Positions 37,638 to 45,617 of a stretch of DNA of 54,614 bases are shown here, piece by piece (position 1 is the stretch's first letter; each line of letters begins with the position of its first letter). This DNA comes from Nocardioides sp. (GTDB lineage Bacteria; Actinomycetota; Actinomycetes; Propionibacteriales; Nocardioidaceae). The notes below the pieces were generated by a model. The model worked only from the letters and a program-made list of their open reading frames with translations. It had not been told where the DNA came from and ran no database searches. The translations under genes and the position numbers were made by a program. The stretch is from positions 1 through 54,614 of the forward strand of contig JAOPXM010000175.1 of the NCBI GenBank assembly GCA_025965125.1. The letters are read 5' to 3'.

Positions 37638-38033
37638 TCACATCGTGACGAGTGCGGTGACGGCGAGCGCGACACCGCTCAGGTAGGTGCCCATGGCACC
37701 GATGTCGCGCACTGGACCGTGACCGGCCAGGGTCCTGCTCGAGAGCATGCCGACCGCATGCAGCACGCGGGAGACCAGGGCGGCGACCGCGAGGGTGTCG
37801 AGCCACCAGCTGTCGGTGAGCGTCGAGCAGACCACGATCAGCACCGCCAACGTCGGCACGTACTCCGCAGCGTTGCCGTGGGCGCGCTGCGCGATGTACA
37901 TCCGGTCGGCGGGGTCGCTGGGCATCTGGTTGCCCGTGTCGCCACGGATCGCCCGGTGACGGGTCACGTTGGCACCCAGCAGAAAAAGCATGATGCCCAT
38001 CAAGGCGATGGAGAGAACGGGGATGGTGTTCAC
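37638..38033 (-). CDS. MAPEG-family membrane protein
   Basis: Small membrane protein of 131 residues with four predicted helices. Seen: NTIPVLSIALMGIMLFLLGANVTRHR, RMYIAQRAHGNAAEYVPTLAVLIV (the conserved R-x-x-N-x-x-E helix-2 motif of MAPEG, here RAHGNAAEY) and RVLHAVGMLSS. MAPEG proteins are membrane glutathione transferases or peroxidases. The GTG at 38033 overlaps the gshB stop as GTGA, so it is the third gene of the glutathione operon and probably uses its product. Confidence 0.9.
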   Translation of the reverse strand: MNTIPVLSIALMGIMLFLLGANVTRHRAIRGDTGNQMPSDPADRMYIAQRAHGNAAEYVPTLAVLIVVCSTLTDSWWLDTLAVAALVSRVLHAVGMLSSRTLAGHGPVRDIGAMGTYLSGVALAVTALVTM

Positions 38034-39013
38034 GAGAGGGACCCTTCTGTGGTGGACACGCGCTGGTGGGCGAGCAGCCGGCGAACGATCCGGCCGCTGT
38101 AGTCGGTGCCGAGCAGTGCGTCGGCCTTGTGCATGCCTCCGGGGCAGGTGACGTTGACCTCGATCAGCCGTCCGGCGATCACGTCCACCCCGGCGAGCGA
38201 GATGCCGTGAGCAGTCAGAAGGGGTGCCAGGGTGGCGACGATGCGGTGGTCGGCGTCGTCGGGCCGGGCCGCCGCGACCGGAGGCCCGATCCGGAAGTCA
38301 TTGGCCGAGGGGCGGCGCAGCACTGCCCCGGTGATCTCGCCGTCCAGCACGAACAGGCGCTTGTTGCCCTCCGTGACCGAGGGCAGGTACTCCTGCACGA
38401 TCACGTGGCGGGTGCCCGCCCGGGTCGCCGACTCGGCCAGCGCCCGAACGGCCGAGCCGCGCTCGAGCAACCACACGTCGGTCCCGGCGAAGCCGTCGAC
38501 CGGCTTGACCACCGCACGGCCCAGCTCGGCGACGAACGACTCGACCTCGGTCGCAGAGGTGGTCACCAGCGTGCGGGGGCACAGCTCGGGCAGGTGCAGC
38601 GCGACGATCTTCTCGTGCAGCGCGCGGACACCGGCCGGGTCGTTGGCGACGCGTACGCCGGCCGCGACGGCCAGGTCCAGGAGGTACGTCGTGTGCAGGT
38701 AGCGAGCGTCGACCGGAGGATCGATCCGCAACAGCACCACCCCGAACGCCGATGCCACGTCGAGCACGGCAAGCTCCACCTCGTCGTACCACCGCGGCTC
38801 GATGCGCCAGCGGTGGCCGTCGGTCCGGGTGCGCGCCCGAAGCTCGACGCGGCGAGTGCGAGTGCAGAGTCGGCCGTCCACGACGGTCAGGTCCTCGGGG
38901 CCGCACACCCATACCTCGAGTCCCTCCGCCTGGGCGGCCGCCATCAGTCCCACCGTGGCGTCGATGTCGCCGTGGAGGGTGTCGAGGGCGTCGGTGACGA
39001 AGAGCGTCCTCAC
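38030..39013 (-). CDS. gshB: Glutathione synthetase (prokaryotic ATP-grasp type)
   Basis: ATP-grasp ligase of 327 residues joining gamma-glutamylcysteine and glycine. Seen: VVLLRIDPPVDARYLHTTYLLDLA (about 92-115), NDPAGVRALHEKI, RAVVKPVDGFAGTDVWLL (ATP-binding Lys170 and glycine loop), VIVQEYLPSVTEGNKRLFVLDGEITGAVLRR and RLIEVNVTCPGGMHKAD (metal-ligand Asn). These align block by block with E. coli GshB as I recall it. GTGA overlaps join it to the ligase gene upstream and the MAPEG gene downstream. A related ligase adding another amino acid cannot be excluded. Confidence 0.93.
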   Translation of the reverse strand: MRTLFVTDALDTLHGDIDATVGLMAAAQAEGLEVWVCGPEDLTVVDGRLCTRTRRVELRARTRTDGHRWRIEPRWYDEVELAVLDVASAFGVVLLRIDPPVDARYLHTTYLLDLAVAAGVRVANDPAGVRALHEKIVALHLPELCPRTLVTTSATEVESFVAELGRAVVKPVDGFAGTDVWLLERGSAVRALAESATRAGTRHVIVQEYLPSVTEGNKRLFVLDGEITGAVLRRPSANDFRIGPPVAAARPDDADHRIVATLAPLLTAHGISLAGVDVIAGRLIEVNVTCPGGMHKADALLGTDYSGRIVRRLLAHQRVSTTEGSLS

Positions 39014-40035
39014 GCCACACCTGCCAGGAGCAGGTCGGGACAGTGCGAAACGCGCCCCAGGCGGCGCGAGGACTCGGCCACGAGGTCGACGAGCTCTCGT
39101 CCTCGTGCGGCAGGTCCCGGAGCGCCCAGGGCCGCCGCGCTCCAGTGCTCGCCGAGACGGGAGCACTCCGGCTCGAGCATCGACAACGCCCGCCGGCGGC
39201 ACCCGTCGTCGTGCGCGAGCGCGGCCAGCACCGAGAAGACCTGGGGCAGACGCTCGACGGGTTGGGCGTCGAGGTAGCGCACCTCCAGGTAGTGCCGGCG
39301 CGGCCGCACCGGCGCGAACAGCGTCGTGAGGTGCTCCGCGACGTCCCCGGGGGTCGTGAAGACCCCGGCGCCGGCGGCGAACCCGGCGTAGGTCGCGACC
39401 GGGTCGTCGCCCCGCAGGAGCCGGTCGTCGAAGGCGGAGCGTGACGGGTCGACCTCGAGCCAGGTCGCGAGCCGGGACGTCGGGCCGGTTGCGCAAGCGA
39501 AGTGGGCCGCGAGGAACGGCGCGCTGAGCTGGAGGACGCGCCACTGCTCGAGCCCGGCACGGCCCGGCCACCAGTCCAGACAGACCTGGGTCGAGGCCGT
39601 CAGCCGCATCATGCGGCGGCCGGCCGGGCCGATCGTGTCGAAGTGCCGCTGCATGGCGAGATATCGGGCCGAGCGCAGCTGCAGCGGCACCTGGCCGATG
39701 TTGCGACGGTCCAGCGGGGTGCTCTCCAGCGTCACGCCACTGCGCGCACAGTCGGCTCGCAGGGCCGCGAGGTCGTGCCGCACCCGGCGCACGAGCTCCG
39801 TCGGGGAGTTCGCGGGGGGCAGGCTCAGCTCCACCTGGCCGCCCGGCTCGAAGCCGAGGCTCGGCAGGTACGACGCCTGTCGGGCCGCCGCGCGCACCAC
39901 GTCGGGTGCGACGGGGCCGTCGTCGAGGCTCTGGCGGGCGATCAGCTCCTGCTCCACGCCGATCCGGGTGGTGCGCCGGTTGTCCCTGCCCGGGAAGACC
40001 CGCGCGACTCGGGATCGGATCGTTGCAACGTCCAT
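39010..40035 (-). CDS. gshA: Glutamate-cysteine ligase (GCS2/EgtA-like)
   Basis: Ligase of 341 residues expected to make gamma-glutamylcysteine. Seen: TTRIGVEQELIA (Glu28 and Glu30 in the VEQE/VExE active-site motif), PGGQVELSLPPANSP (GGQxExS motif), MRLTASTQVCLDWW and PRRHYLEVRYLDAQPV. This is the GCS2/EgtA type found in actinobacteria. EgtA also serves ergothioneine synthesis, but there is no egtBCD here; gshB follows directly, so glutathione is the likely end product. AGGAG stands seven bases before the ATG at 40035. Confidence 0.9.
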   Translation of the reverse strand: MDVATIRSRVARVFPGRDNRRTTRIGVEQELIARQSLDDGPVAPDVVRAAARQASYLPSLGFEPGGQVELSLPPANSPTELVRRVRHDLAALRADCARSGVTLESTPLDRRNIGQVPLQLRSARYLAMQRHFDTIGPAGRRMMRLTASTQVCLDWWPGRAGLEQWRVLQLSAPFLAAHFACATGPTSRLATWLEVDPSRSAFDDRLLRGDDPVATYAGFAAGAGVFTTPGDVAEHLTTLFAPVRPRRHYLEVRYLDAQPVERLPQVFSVLAALAHDDGCRRRALSMLEPECSRLGEHWSAAALGAPGPAARGRELVDLVAESSRRLGRVSHCPDLLLAGVA

Positions 40036-40052
40036 GGTCAGCTCCTGATAAC

Positions 40053-40098
40053 GTAAGGCTACCTGTCAAATAATGTAAGGAACCCTTACGGATGTCAA
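40053..40098 (-). promoter_or_regulatory. Consensus promoter of the gshA operon with an embedded MarR-type palindrome
   Basis: Minus strand: TTGACA (40098-40093), 17-bp spacer, CATTAT (40075-40070), then a leader with AGGAG before the gshA ATG at 40035. The spacer holds GTAAGGAACCCTTAC (40075-40089), arms GTAAGG/CCTTAC around AAC. A second, partial copy GTAAGGCTACC starts at 40053, 22 bp away. A bound MarR dimer would block RNA polymerase; the -35 overlaps the MarR start codon region. Confidence 0.7.
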
Positions 40099-40553
40099 GT
40101 ATCGGTCGACCTGACCGCACCCCGCTGATTGCACTGGTCCGGCGCGCCGACCGTGCCCTGCAGGACGAGATGGTGCGCGAGGCCCACCAGCGCGGACGTG
40201 ACGACATCAAGCCGGCCCACAACGCGGTGTTCTCGATCCTCGGCCCGGACGGGGACCGCGCGGCCAACCTGGCGGCCCGAGCCGGAATCACCCGGCAGTC
40301 GATGGGTGAGGTGGTCCGCGACCTCGTCGGGCTGGGGATCCTCGAGATGGTGCCCGACCCGCACGACCGACGCGCCAAGCTGGTGCGCTACAGCGAGGCC
40401 GGAAAGGCGTTCGCCGAGAGCGGGTACCGGCACATCACCGACCTCGAACGCCGCTTCGAGGAGGAGTTCGGCGAGGACTACGCGGCTGCGCGTCGAGTCC
40501 TCGAACGGTTGGTCACCCTGCTGGCCGAGGTCACGCCGGAGGCTCAGGGATAG
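40092..40553 (+). CDS. MarR-family transcriptional regulator
   Basis: Regulator of 153 residues. Winged helix: NLAARAGITRQSMGEVVRDLVGLGILEMVPDPHDRRAKLVRYSEAG, with DxRAK in the wing. Divergent from gshA-gshB-MAPEG, with a palindrome in the shared 56-bp gap, so it is likely the repressor of that operon, probably released by an electrophile, oxidant or phenolic ligand. It has no cysteine in the visible sequence, so direct thiol sensing is unlikely. Its tail overlaps the convergent SDR gene by ten bases. Confidence 0.93.
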   Translation: MSSIGRPDRTPLIALVRRADRALQDEMVREAHQRGRDDIKPAHNAVFSILGPDGDRAANLAARAGITRQSMGEVVRDLVGLGILEMVPDPHDRRAKLVRYSEAGKAFAESGYRHITDLERRFEEEFGEDYAAARRVLERLVTLLAEVTPEAQG

Positions 40554-41479
40554 CGGACGCCGGTGACCTGCTCGCTGATCTCCCACAGTCTGCGCTGGGC
40601 CGCCTCGTCGTACGACAGCCGGGTGCTGGTGACGATCCGGGGCGTGCCCGACATCTCACCGAGCCCTCCGGGTCCGCAGAACGTCGCACCCGGCAGGTCC
40701 GCGGTGGCGGCCATCAGAGTCGGCCAGGCTCCCGCCGCCGCCGACTGCGAGACCGCCTTGACGGCGGCATCCAGGATCGTCGCGCGGCCGCCCCTGGCGC
40801 GACCGTACTGGCCGTTGGCCGCGAGGTGCGTCCCCGCAAATCCCGGGTGTGCCGCCAGGGCCTTCACCGGCACCGAGCTGCGCCGCGCCCTCCGGTCGAG
40901 CTCGTAGGTGAACAGCAGGTTGGCCAGCTTGGACCTGCCGTAGACGGGCCACCGGGAGTAACGGCCCTGCTGCCGAAGCGGGTCGTCGAGAGGTGCCGAC
41001 CGCGCGATCTTGTGCATCGTGGACGAGACCGTGACCACCCGCGCAGCCGTGCTCGCGATCAGCTGCGGCATCAGCAGCCCCGTGAGCAGGAACGGCCCGA
41101 AGTGGTTGGTCGCCATCTGGAGCTCGAGGTGTTCGTCGGTCCGGTGGTACGGCGTGCCCATCACGCCCGCGTTGTTGACCAGCACGTGGATCGGCCCGAC
41201 CGAACCGGCCTCGGCGGCCGCCCGACGCACTGATCCGAGGTCGGACAGGTCCACCGTCAGGTGTTCCAGCTCGGCGTTCGGCACCTCGGCGCGGATCGCC
41301 TTGGCGGTGTCCGCGAGACGGCTCCCGGTGCGGCCGGCCAGCACGACGCGGGCACCCCGGCGGGCCAGCTCGAGCGCCGTGTGGTGACCCAACCCGCCAA
41401 CCGTCGTACCGGTGACAACGATGGTCCGGCCGGCCTGGTCCGGGATGTCGGCCAACGACCAGGCAGGGCCGGCGGTCAT
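40544..41479 (-). CDS. Short-chain dehydrogenase/reductase
   Basis: SDR of 311 residues of the retinol-dehydrogenase/WWOX-like group. Seen: IVVTGTTVGGLGHHTALELARRGARVVLAGR (cofactor loop TGxxxGxG, Arg after strand 2 favouring NADP), VLVNNAGVMGTP (NNAG), VVTVSSTMHKIA and YGRSKLANLLF (YxxxK). Start ATG 41479 overlaps the stop of the DinB-like gene, so the two form an operon. Substrate unknown. Confidence 0.9.
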   Translation of the reverse strand: MTAGPAWSLADIPDQAGRTIVVTGTTVGGLGHHTALELARRGARVVLAGRTGSRLADTAKAIRAEVPNAELEHLTVDLSDLGSVRRAAAEAGSVGPIHVLVNNAGVMGTPYHRTDEHLELQMATNHFGPFLLTGLLMPQLIASTAARVVTVSSTMHKIARSAPLDDPLRQQGRYSRWPVYGRSKLANLLFTYELDRRARRSSVPVKALAAHPGFAGTHLAANGQYGRARGGRATILDAAVKAVSQSAAAGAWPTLMAATADLPGATFCGPGGLGEMSGTPRIVTSTRLSYDEAAQRRLWEISEQVTGVRYP

Positions 41480-42291
41480 GGGGTCGTCGCCAGGACTTCG
41501 ACGATGCGCGAACCGAGGTCGACATCGCCCTCGAACTCGACCGCACCGGACTCGACGTCGCAGCGGCCGCCGGCGAGCACGATGAAGCTCTCGCGGTCCA
41601 TCCTCAGCCGCACTGTCGGCTCGGTGGGTAGGTCGCTGAGCCGTTCGCCGCGGTTCTGGTCGTTGACCGCGAACGCGAAGGGTTCGCTTCCCGCCATGTC
41701 CAGCACCACGGTGGTGCCGGGTGGGGCGGCTGCCTTCTTGGCGAGCACGAAGCCGAGGCTCTCGGCGAGGTACTCGGCCGTGTGCTTCGCCGCCGCCGTG
41801 TCCATGCCGCCCGGACGGCCGACGGCACGACGTACGTCCTGCTCATGCATCCAGATGTCGAGGGGCCGGTTGCGCAGCAGCACCTCCCAGGTCCAGGGCA
41901 CGCCGCCGAAGATCCGCTCCGGCTTCGCTGCCCCGTCGGTGGGCGGGTCCGCGAGCAGCGCAGTGTGCCGGGCGGTGGCTGCCTCCCGGATCTCGTTGAT
42001 GAGCTCGTCGGGGGAGCTGCCCCTGCGGTTGGCGACACCGATCTCGGTGTAGAGGCCCATGAAGCCGGTGACGTGTGGCGGCTCGCCGACATCCGCGGTC
42101 TCCTCGGGTCCGCCGGCGAGGATCCCTTCAAGGTGCGCGACGTGCGACGCCACCGCTCGGACGTCCCACCCGGCGAGGTCGGTGGCCGTCGACCACTGGT
42201 CAGGAGGCAGCTCCTCCAGCAGGTCGGTGAAGTCGGTGACGGCGTGCCACCAGACCGCGACGTAGCCCGCAAGGCGTTCCTGGTCTGTCAT
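41476..42291 (-). CDS. Maleylpyruvate isomerase N-terminal-domain protein (DinB-like, TIGR03083 type)
   Basis: Protein of 271 residues. N-terminal four-helix DinB-like domain with WWHAVTDFTDLLEELPPDQW, DVRAVASHVAHLEGIL and PLDIWMHEQDVRRAV, whose histidines form the usual metal site. Then a sterol-carrier-like C-terminal domain. This family includes mycothiol-dependent isomerases and transferases and is typical of Actinobacteria. TACGCT and seven bases precede the ATG at 42291. In-frame extension upstream to 42750 is a shadow of the LLM gene. Confidence 0.87.
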   Translation of the reverse strand: MTDQERLAGYVAVWWHAVTDFTDLLEELPPDQWSTATDLAGWDVRAVASHVAHLEGILAGGPEETADVGEPPHVTGFMGLYTEIGVANRRGSSPDELINEIREAATARHTALLADPPTDGAAKPERIFGGVPWTWEVLLRNRPLDIWMHEQDVRRAVGRPGGMDTAAAKHTAEYLAESLGFVLAKKAAAPPGTTVVLDMAGSEPFAFAVNDQNRGERLSDLPTEPTVRLRMDRESFIVLAGGRCDVESGAVEFEGDVDLGSRIVEVLATTP

Positions 42292-42304
42292 GGGCGGCAG
42301 CGTA
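42292..42304 (-). promoter_or_regulatory. Leaderless-type -10 element of the DinB-like/SDR operon
   Basis: Minus-strand TACGCT (42304-42299), seven bases, ATG 42291. Confidence 0.5.
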
Positions 42305-42349
42305 GTTGGGTCGTCCTGGCCGGGACCCGCAGCGTGTCTTCCGGGGGGC

Positions 42350-43192
42350 TCAGCGGGCTGGTGGGCCGGCGAGGATGCGGCTCTGGACCCCTGCCAGGCT
42401 GTCGCGACGGGCATCGAAGGCCTCGACCCACCAGGTCGCGCCGACCGCGGCGTACTCCAGGGGTCGCGTGTCATCGGGCCCCTCGGTTCGTGACCACACG
42501 AGGGCGTCGAAGCCGTCAGCGTCGCGACCGCTCTCGACGCGGATCTCCCGGATGACGTCGAGGCAGCCGTTGAACTCCTGGGGTGAGGGCAGCGCGAACT
42601 CGGGCCACAGCGGAACCACCCCGTCGTACGCCGCCGCCCGACGGAGCGGCTTCCGGTTGGGCCACCAGCCGGCCACCCAGATGGGGATGCGCTGCTGGAC
42701 GGTCTGCGGATGGAGCTGGACCTCGTGCACGCGGTAGGTGGCGCCTTCATGCGTCACGGGATCCGCCTCCTCGAGCAGACGCCGCAGGAGCACGAGGGAC
42801 TCGTCCAGGACGGCTGCGCGATGCCGCGCAGGCGTCGGGTCGCCGACCGGCTCGAAGTCGACGTCGTCGCCGTTGCCCACGCCGAGCACCAGTCGTCCGC
42901 CGGAGAGCCGGTCGAGGGTGGCGAGCTCGCGGGCCACCTTCCACGGTCGTCGTCTGGCCAGGGGCATCACCAGCGGTCCGAAGGTGAGCCGCTCCGTGGC
43001 GAGCGCGATCGTCGTCAGGGCCACGGTGGTGTCCGCCATGCCTCGACCCAGTGGGTCCCAGACGAGGTGGTCCCAGCAGAAGAAGCCGTCCCAACCTGCC
43101 TGCTCCGCCGTCGCCGCCAGCTCGCCGAGGGTCCGGGCGTCGAAGTCGCCGAACGTGGGCAGGCAGACGGCAGTGCGCAGACGCTCGACCAT
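42350..43192 (-). CDS. LLM-class flavin-dependent oxidoreductase (F420-type)
   Basis: Luciferase-like monooxygenase-fold protein of 280 residues. Seen: WDGFFCWDHLVWDP near residue 35, ALATERLTFGPLVMPLARRRPWKVARELATLDRLSGGRLVLGVGNG (the classical LLM block) and PQTVQQRIPIWVAGWWPN. In Actinobacteria many of these use F420 rather than FMN. TATGCT ends six bases before the ATG at 43192. No F420-synthesis gene is nearby. Substrate unknown. Confidence 0.9.
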   Translation of the reverse strand: MVERLRTAVCLPTFGDFDARTLGELAATAEQAGWDGFFCWDHLVWDPLGRGMADTTVALTTIALATERLTFGPLVMPLARRRPWKVARELATLDRLSGGRLVLGVGNGDDVDFEPVGDPTPARHRAAVLDESLVLLRRLLEEADPVTHEGATYRVHEVQLHPQTVQQRIPIWVAGWWPNRKPLRRAAAYDGVVPLWPEFALPSPQEFNGCLDVIREIRVESGRDADGFDALVWSRTEGPDDTRPLEYAAVGATWWVEAFDARRDSLAGVQSRILAGPPAR

Positions 43193-43204
43193 CGGTGCAG
43201 CATA
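43193..43204 (-). promoter_or_regulatory. Leaderless-type -10 element of the LLM oxidoreductase gene
   Basis: Minus-strand TATGCT (43204-43199), six bases, ATG 43192. The same hexamer and spacing occur before lysG (45606-45618). Confidence 0.55.
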
Positions 43205-43240
43205 GGCACGCAGGCGTGTCCCACCTCACCGCCACGGCGA

Positions 43241-43451
43241 TTCGGGTGCGGGCCCGTTGATCCGTAGACTGGTGGACAGCCAGTGGAACGCCTTCGGGAC
43301 GGGCCACTCCTTCTTCGAAGCCCGTTGTGGTGTGCGACTCCTCGCACGAGACCAGCGATCGGGTGACTGAGACCGCGTCTCGCAAGGCTCGCCGGACCCG
43401 CAACCGTGGCTCCGCGCCGGACGCATTCACCCTGATCGAAAGTCATCACGC
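43241..43451 (+). promoter_or_regulatory. Promoter and long 5' leader of the DEAD-box helicase gene
   Basis: TTCGGG (43241-43246) and TAGACT (43265-43270) are 18 bp apart and would start transcription near 43277, giving a leader of about 175 bases. The leader holds a hairpin GTGCGA (43332-43337) / TCGCAC (43342-43347) with loop CTCC, and a shorter AGAC/GTCT one. Cold-shock helicase messages often carry long structured leaders; regulation here is an inference. Confidence 0.4.
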
Positions 43452-44837
43452 ATGTCTGCGTCCGCACACCCGTCCGACTTCACCTTCGACTCCCTCCCGG
43501 CCGAGCTGGTTGAGGCTCTCTCCAAGCAGGGCATCGTCACCCCGACCGCCGTCCAGGCTGCCGTCATCCCCGACGGCCTCGCCGGCCACGACGTGCTGGG
43601 CCGCGCCCAGACCGGCTCCGGCAAGACCCTCGCGTTCGGGATCCCCGTTCTGGCCCGCCTTGCGGGGGAGCGGAGCCGTCCCGGTCACCCCCGCGCGGTG
43701 ATCGTGGTACCGACCCGCGAGCTCGCCCAGCAGCTGAGCCGCGCGCTCACCCCGCTGGCCTACTCGCTGCACCTCAAGCTGGTCACGGTCTACGGCGGCA
43801 CGCCGTACGACCGCCAGGTCCGTGGCCTCAAGAACCGCGCCGACATCGTGGTCGCGACCCCCGGTCGTCTCGAGGACCTCATCAACAAGGGTGCCTGCCA
43901 CGTCGACGACGTCCAGGTCACCGTGCTCGACGAGGCCGACCACCTGTGCGATCTCGGTTTCTATCCGGCGATCGACAAGCTCGTCGGCATGACGCCCACC
44001 GGAAGCCAGCGGATGCTGCTGTCCGCGACACTGGACGGCGACGTCGACCGCCTGGTCCGCAAGCACCTGCGCAGCCCCAAGCTGCACCAGCTCGACCCCA
44101 ACGCCGGCGCGGTCTCCACGATGGAGCACCACACGCTGGTCGTGGGCGGGTTCCGCGACAAGGTCGCCGCCACCAAGCGGCTCGTCGAGGCCAATGGCAG
44201 CAGCATCATCTTCACGCGCACCCGCGAAGGTGCCGTCGAGCTGTCGGAGGCCCTCACCGCCGCCGGGGTCGAGGCGGTCGACCTGCATGGCAACCTGAGC
44301 CAGCGGGTGCGTGAGCGCAACCTGCAGAAGTTCTCCAGCGGCAAGGTCCAGGCGGTCGTCGCGACCGACGTCGCAGCCCGCGGCATCCACGTGGACAACG
44401 TCGACATCGTGATCCACTTCGACGCGGCCAGTGACGCGAAGGCCTACCTGCACCGCTCGGGGCGTACGGCGCGGGCCGGCAAGTCCGGGTGCGTGGTGAC
44501 GATCTCGACGCCGAAGTTCGCCGACCAGATCGCGCGGCTGCAGCGCGGCGCCGGTGTCGAGGTGCTGCACCACGATCTCCGCACCGCTCCCAGCGTGCTC
44601 ACGGCCGAGGCGCTCGCCGCGAGCGGCACGAAGACCCCCGCCCGCTCGCCGCAGGGCCCCCGGTCCGGTGGTGGTCGACCGGCCGGCCAGGGCGGCAGCA
44701 AGCCGTACCGCGGCCAGGGCGGCGGCCCCCGTCGCTACGAGGGCGCGAGTCGCCCCGACGGTCGACGCCCGTCGACCGGTGGCCGCGCCCACGGGGCCGG
44801 GTCGGGCAACAACCGTTGGGCCGACAAGACCCGCTGA
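43452..44837 (+). CDS. DEAD-box ATP-dependent RNA helicase
   Basis: RNA helicase of 461 residues, RhlE-like. Motifs in order: Q motif (TFDSLP..GIVTPTAVQ), Walker A AQTGSGKT (52-59), PTRELAQQ, TPGRLEDL, DEAD at 160-163 followed by HLCDLGF, SAT, then in domain 2 IIFTRTR, VATDVAARGIHV and HRSGRTARAG. The C-terminal 80 residues are Gly/Arg/Pro-rich, an RNA-binding tail of RGG type. It probably remodels structured RNA in ribosome assembly or the cold. A triple palindrome follows its stop. Confidence 0.95.
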   Translation: MSASAHPSDFTFDSLPAELVEALSKQGIVTPTAVQAAVIPDGLAGHDVLGRAQTGSGKTLAFGIPVLARLAGERSRPGHPRAVIVVPTRELAQQLSRALTPLAYSLHLKLVTVYGGTPYDRQVRGLKNRADIVVATPGRLEDLINKGACHVDDVQVTVLDEADHLCDLGFYPAIDKLVGMTPTGSQRMLLSATLDGDVDRLVRKHLRSPKLHQLDPNAGAVSTMEHHTLVVGGFRDKVAATKRLVEANGSSIIFTRTREGAVELSEALTAAGVEAVDLHGNLSQRVRERNLQKFSSGKVQAVVATDVAARGIHVDNVDIVIHFDAASDAKAYLHRSGRTARAGKSGCVVTISTPKFADQIARLQRGAGVEVLHHDLRTAPSVLTAEALAASGTKTPARSPQGPRSGGGRPAGQGGSKPYRGQGGGPRRYEGASRPDGRRPSTGGRAHGAGSGNNRWADKTR

Positions 44838-44842
44838 GCGCT

Positions 44843-44931
44843 GGTTTCACTGGTTAACCAGTGAAACCCTCACTTCACCCGGGAAATAGCTTGAGTGAAG
44901 TGTCAGATTCACTGGTTAACCAGTGAATCTG
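44843..44931. repeat. Triple palindrome between convergent helicase and lysE genes
   Basis: Two large palindromes share the core TTCACTGGTTAACCAGTGAA: 44843-44868 (26 bp) and 44904-44931 (28 bp), both perfect, centres 62 bp apart. Between them CACTTCAC (44871-44878) pairs with GTGAAGTG (44895-44902). The array fills almost the whole 97-bp gap between two convergent stops. It could act as a terminator for both genes or as a pair of in-phase protein-binding sites. There is no U-tract. Confidence 0.75.
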
Positions 44932-44934
44932 CGC

Positions 44935-45537
44935 TCATCCGAGCGCAAGTCTGGCCGCGATCGCCAGCATGGTCAGCCCGATGAGAACGTCGAGGACCTG
45001 CCAGGCGCGCGGGCTGGCGAGCACCCGGTGGGCCAGCCGGGCGCCGAAGCCGAGCCCGGAGAACCAGGCGATGCTGGCCACGCACGCACCGAGGGCGAAC
45101 CACCAGCGCCCGTCCGGACCCTGCTGGTTGGCGATCGAGCCGAGCAGCAGCACGGTGTCGAGATAGACGTGCGGGTTGAGCCAGGTGAGCGCGACGGCGC
45201 GCAGAACTGCTGACCGGCGGGAGAGCCCGTTGCCCAGTGCCGCCTGCAGCCCGGCGGCGCGGCGGGCGCGAACCAGGGAGCTCATGCCGTACCAGCTCAG
45301 GAACGCCACCCCCAGCCACCGCACCACGTCGAGGGCCCACGGGGCGCTCTCGACGACGGTCCCGATGCCGCTCACCCCGGCGAGAATCAGCACCAGGTCC
45401 GAGGCGGCGCAGACGAGCACGACGACCCCGACGTGCTGGCGCGCGAGACCCTGCCGCAGGACGAACGCGTTCTGCGCCCCGATCGCCACGATGAGGGACA
45501 GCCCGGTCACCAGGCCGGTCGCGGCGGAGTCGATCAC
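44935..45537 (-). CDS. lysE: LysE/ArgO-family amino-acid exporter
   Basis: Membrane exporter of 200 residues with six hydrophobic segments. Seen: LVTGLSLIVAIGAQNAFVLRQGL, the LysE signature (GPQN variant GAQN), and LTWLNPHVYLDTVLLLGSI (NPxxYLD motif in helix 5). It exports lysine and/or arginine. The GTG at 45537 is chosen because TAGCGT stands seven bases before it and the length then matches the family; longer starts up to 45591 exist. Divergent from its regulator gene lysG. Confidence 0.93.
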   Translation of the reverse strand: MIDSAATGLVTGLSLIVAIGAQNAFVLRQGLARQHVGVVVLVCAASDLVLILAGVSGIGTVVESAPWALDVVRWLGVAFLSWYGMSSLVRARRAAGLQAALGNGLSRRSAVLRAVALTWLNPHVYLDTVLLLGSIANQQGPDGRWWFALGACVASIAWFSGLGFGARLAHRVLASPRAWQVLDVLIGLTMLAIAARLALG

Positions 45538-45617
45538 AAGAGGCACGCTACGGCCGGCAGCTGATGTAGGCCAGCGAAAGAATCTCAACAACCATTAGCA
45601 CTGCTTATGCTGGCCGG
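45538..45617. promoter_or_regulatory. Divergent lysE/lysG promoter region
   Basis: Minus strand: TAGCGT (45550-45545), seven bases, GTG 45537 (lysE). Plus strand: TATGCT (45606-45611), six bases, ATG 45618 (lysG). The A/T-rich stretch around 45580-45605 between them is the probable LysG binding site, as in the lysE-lysG gap of Corynebacterium. Confidence 0.55.

Noticed and set aside
44843-44931. DasR (dre) sites in the triple palindrome, because ACTGGT...ACCAGT is present
   Set aside because: The half-sites are separated by two bases instead of four, which changes the spacing for a dimer, and the gap lies between stops of unrelated genes.
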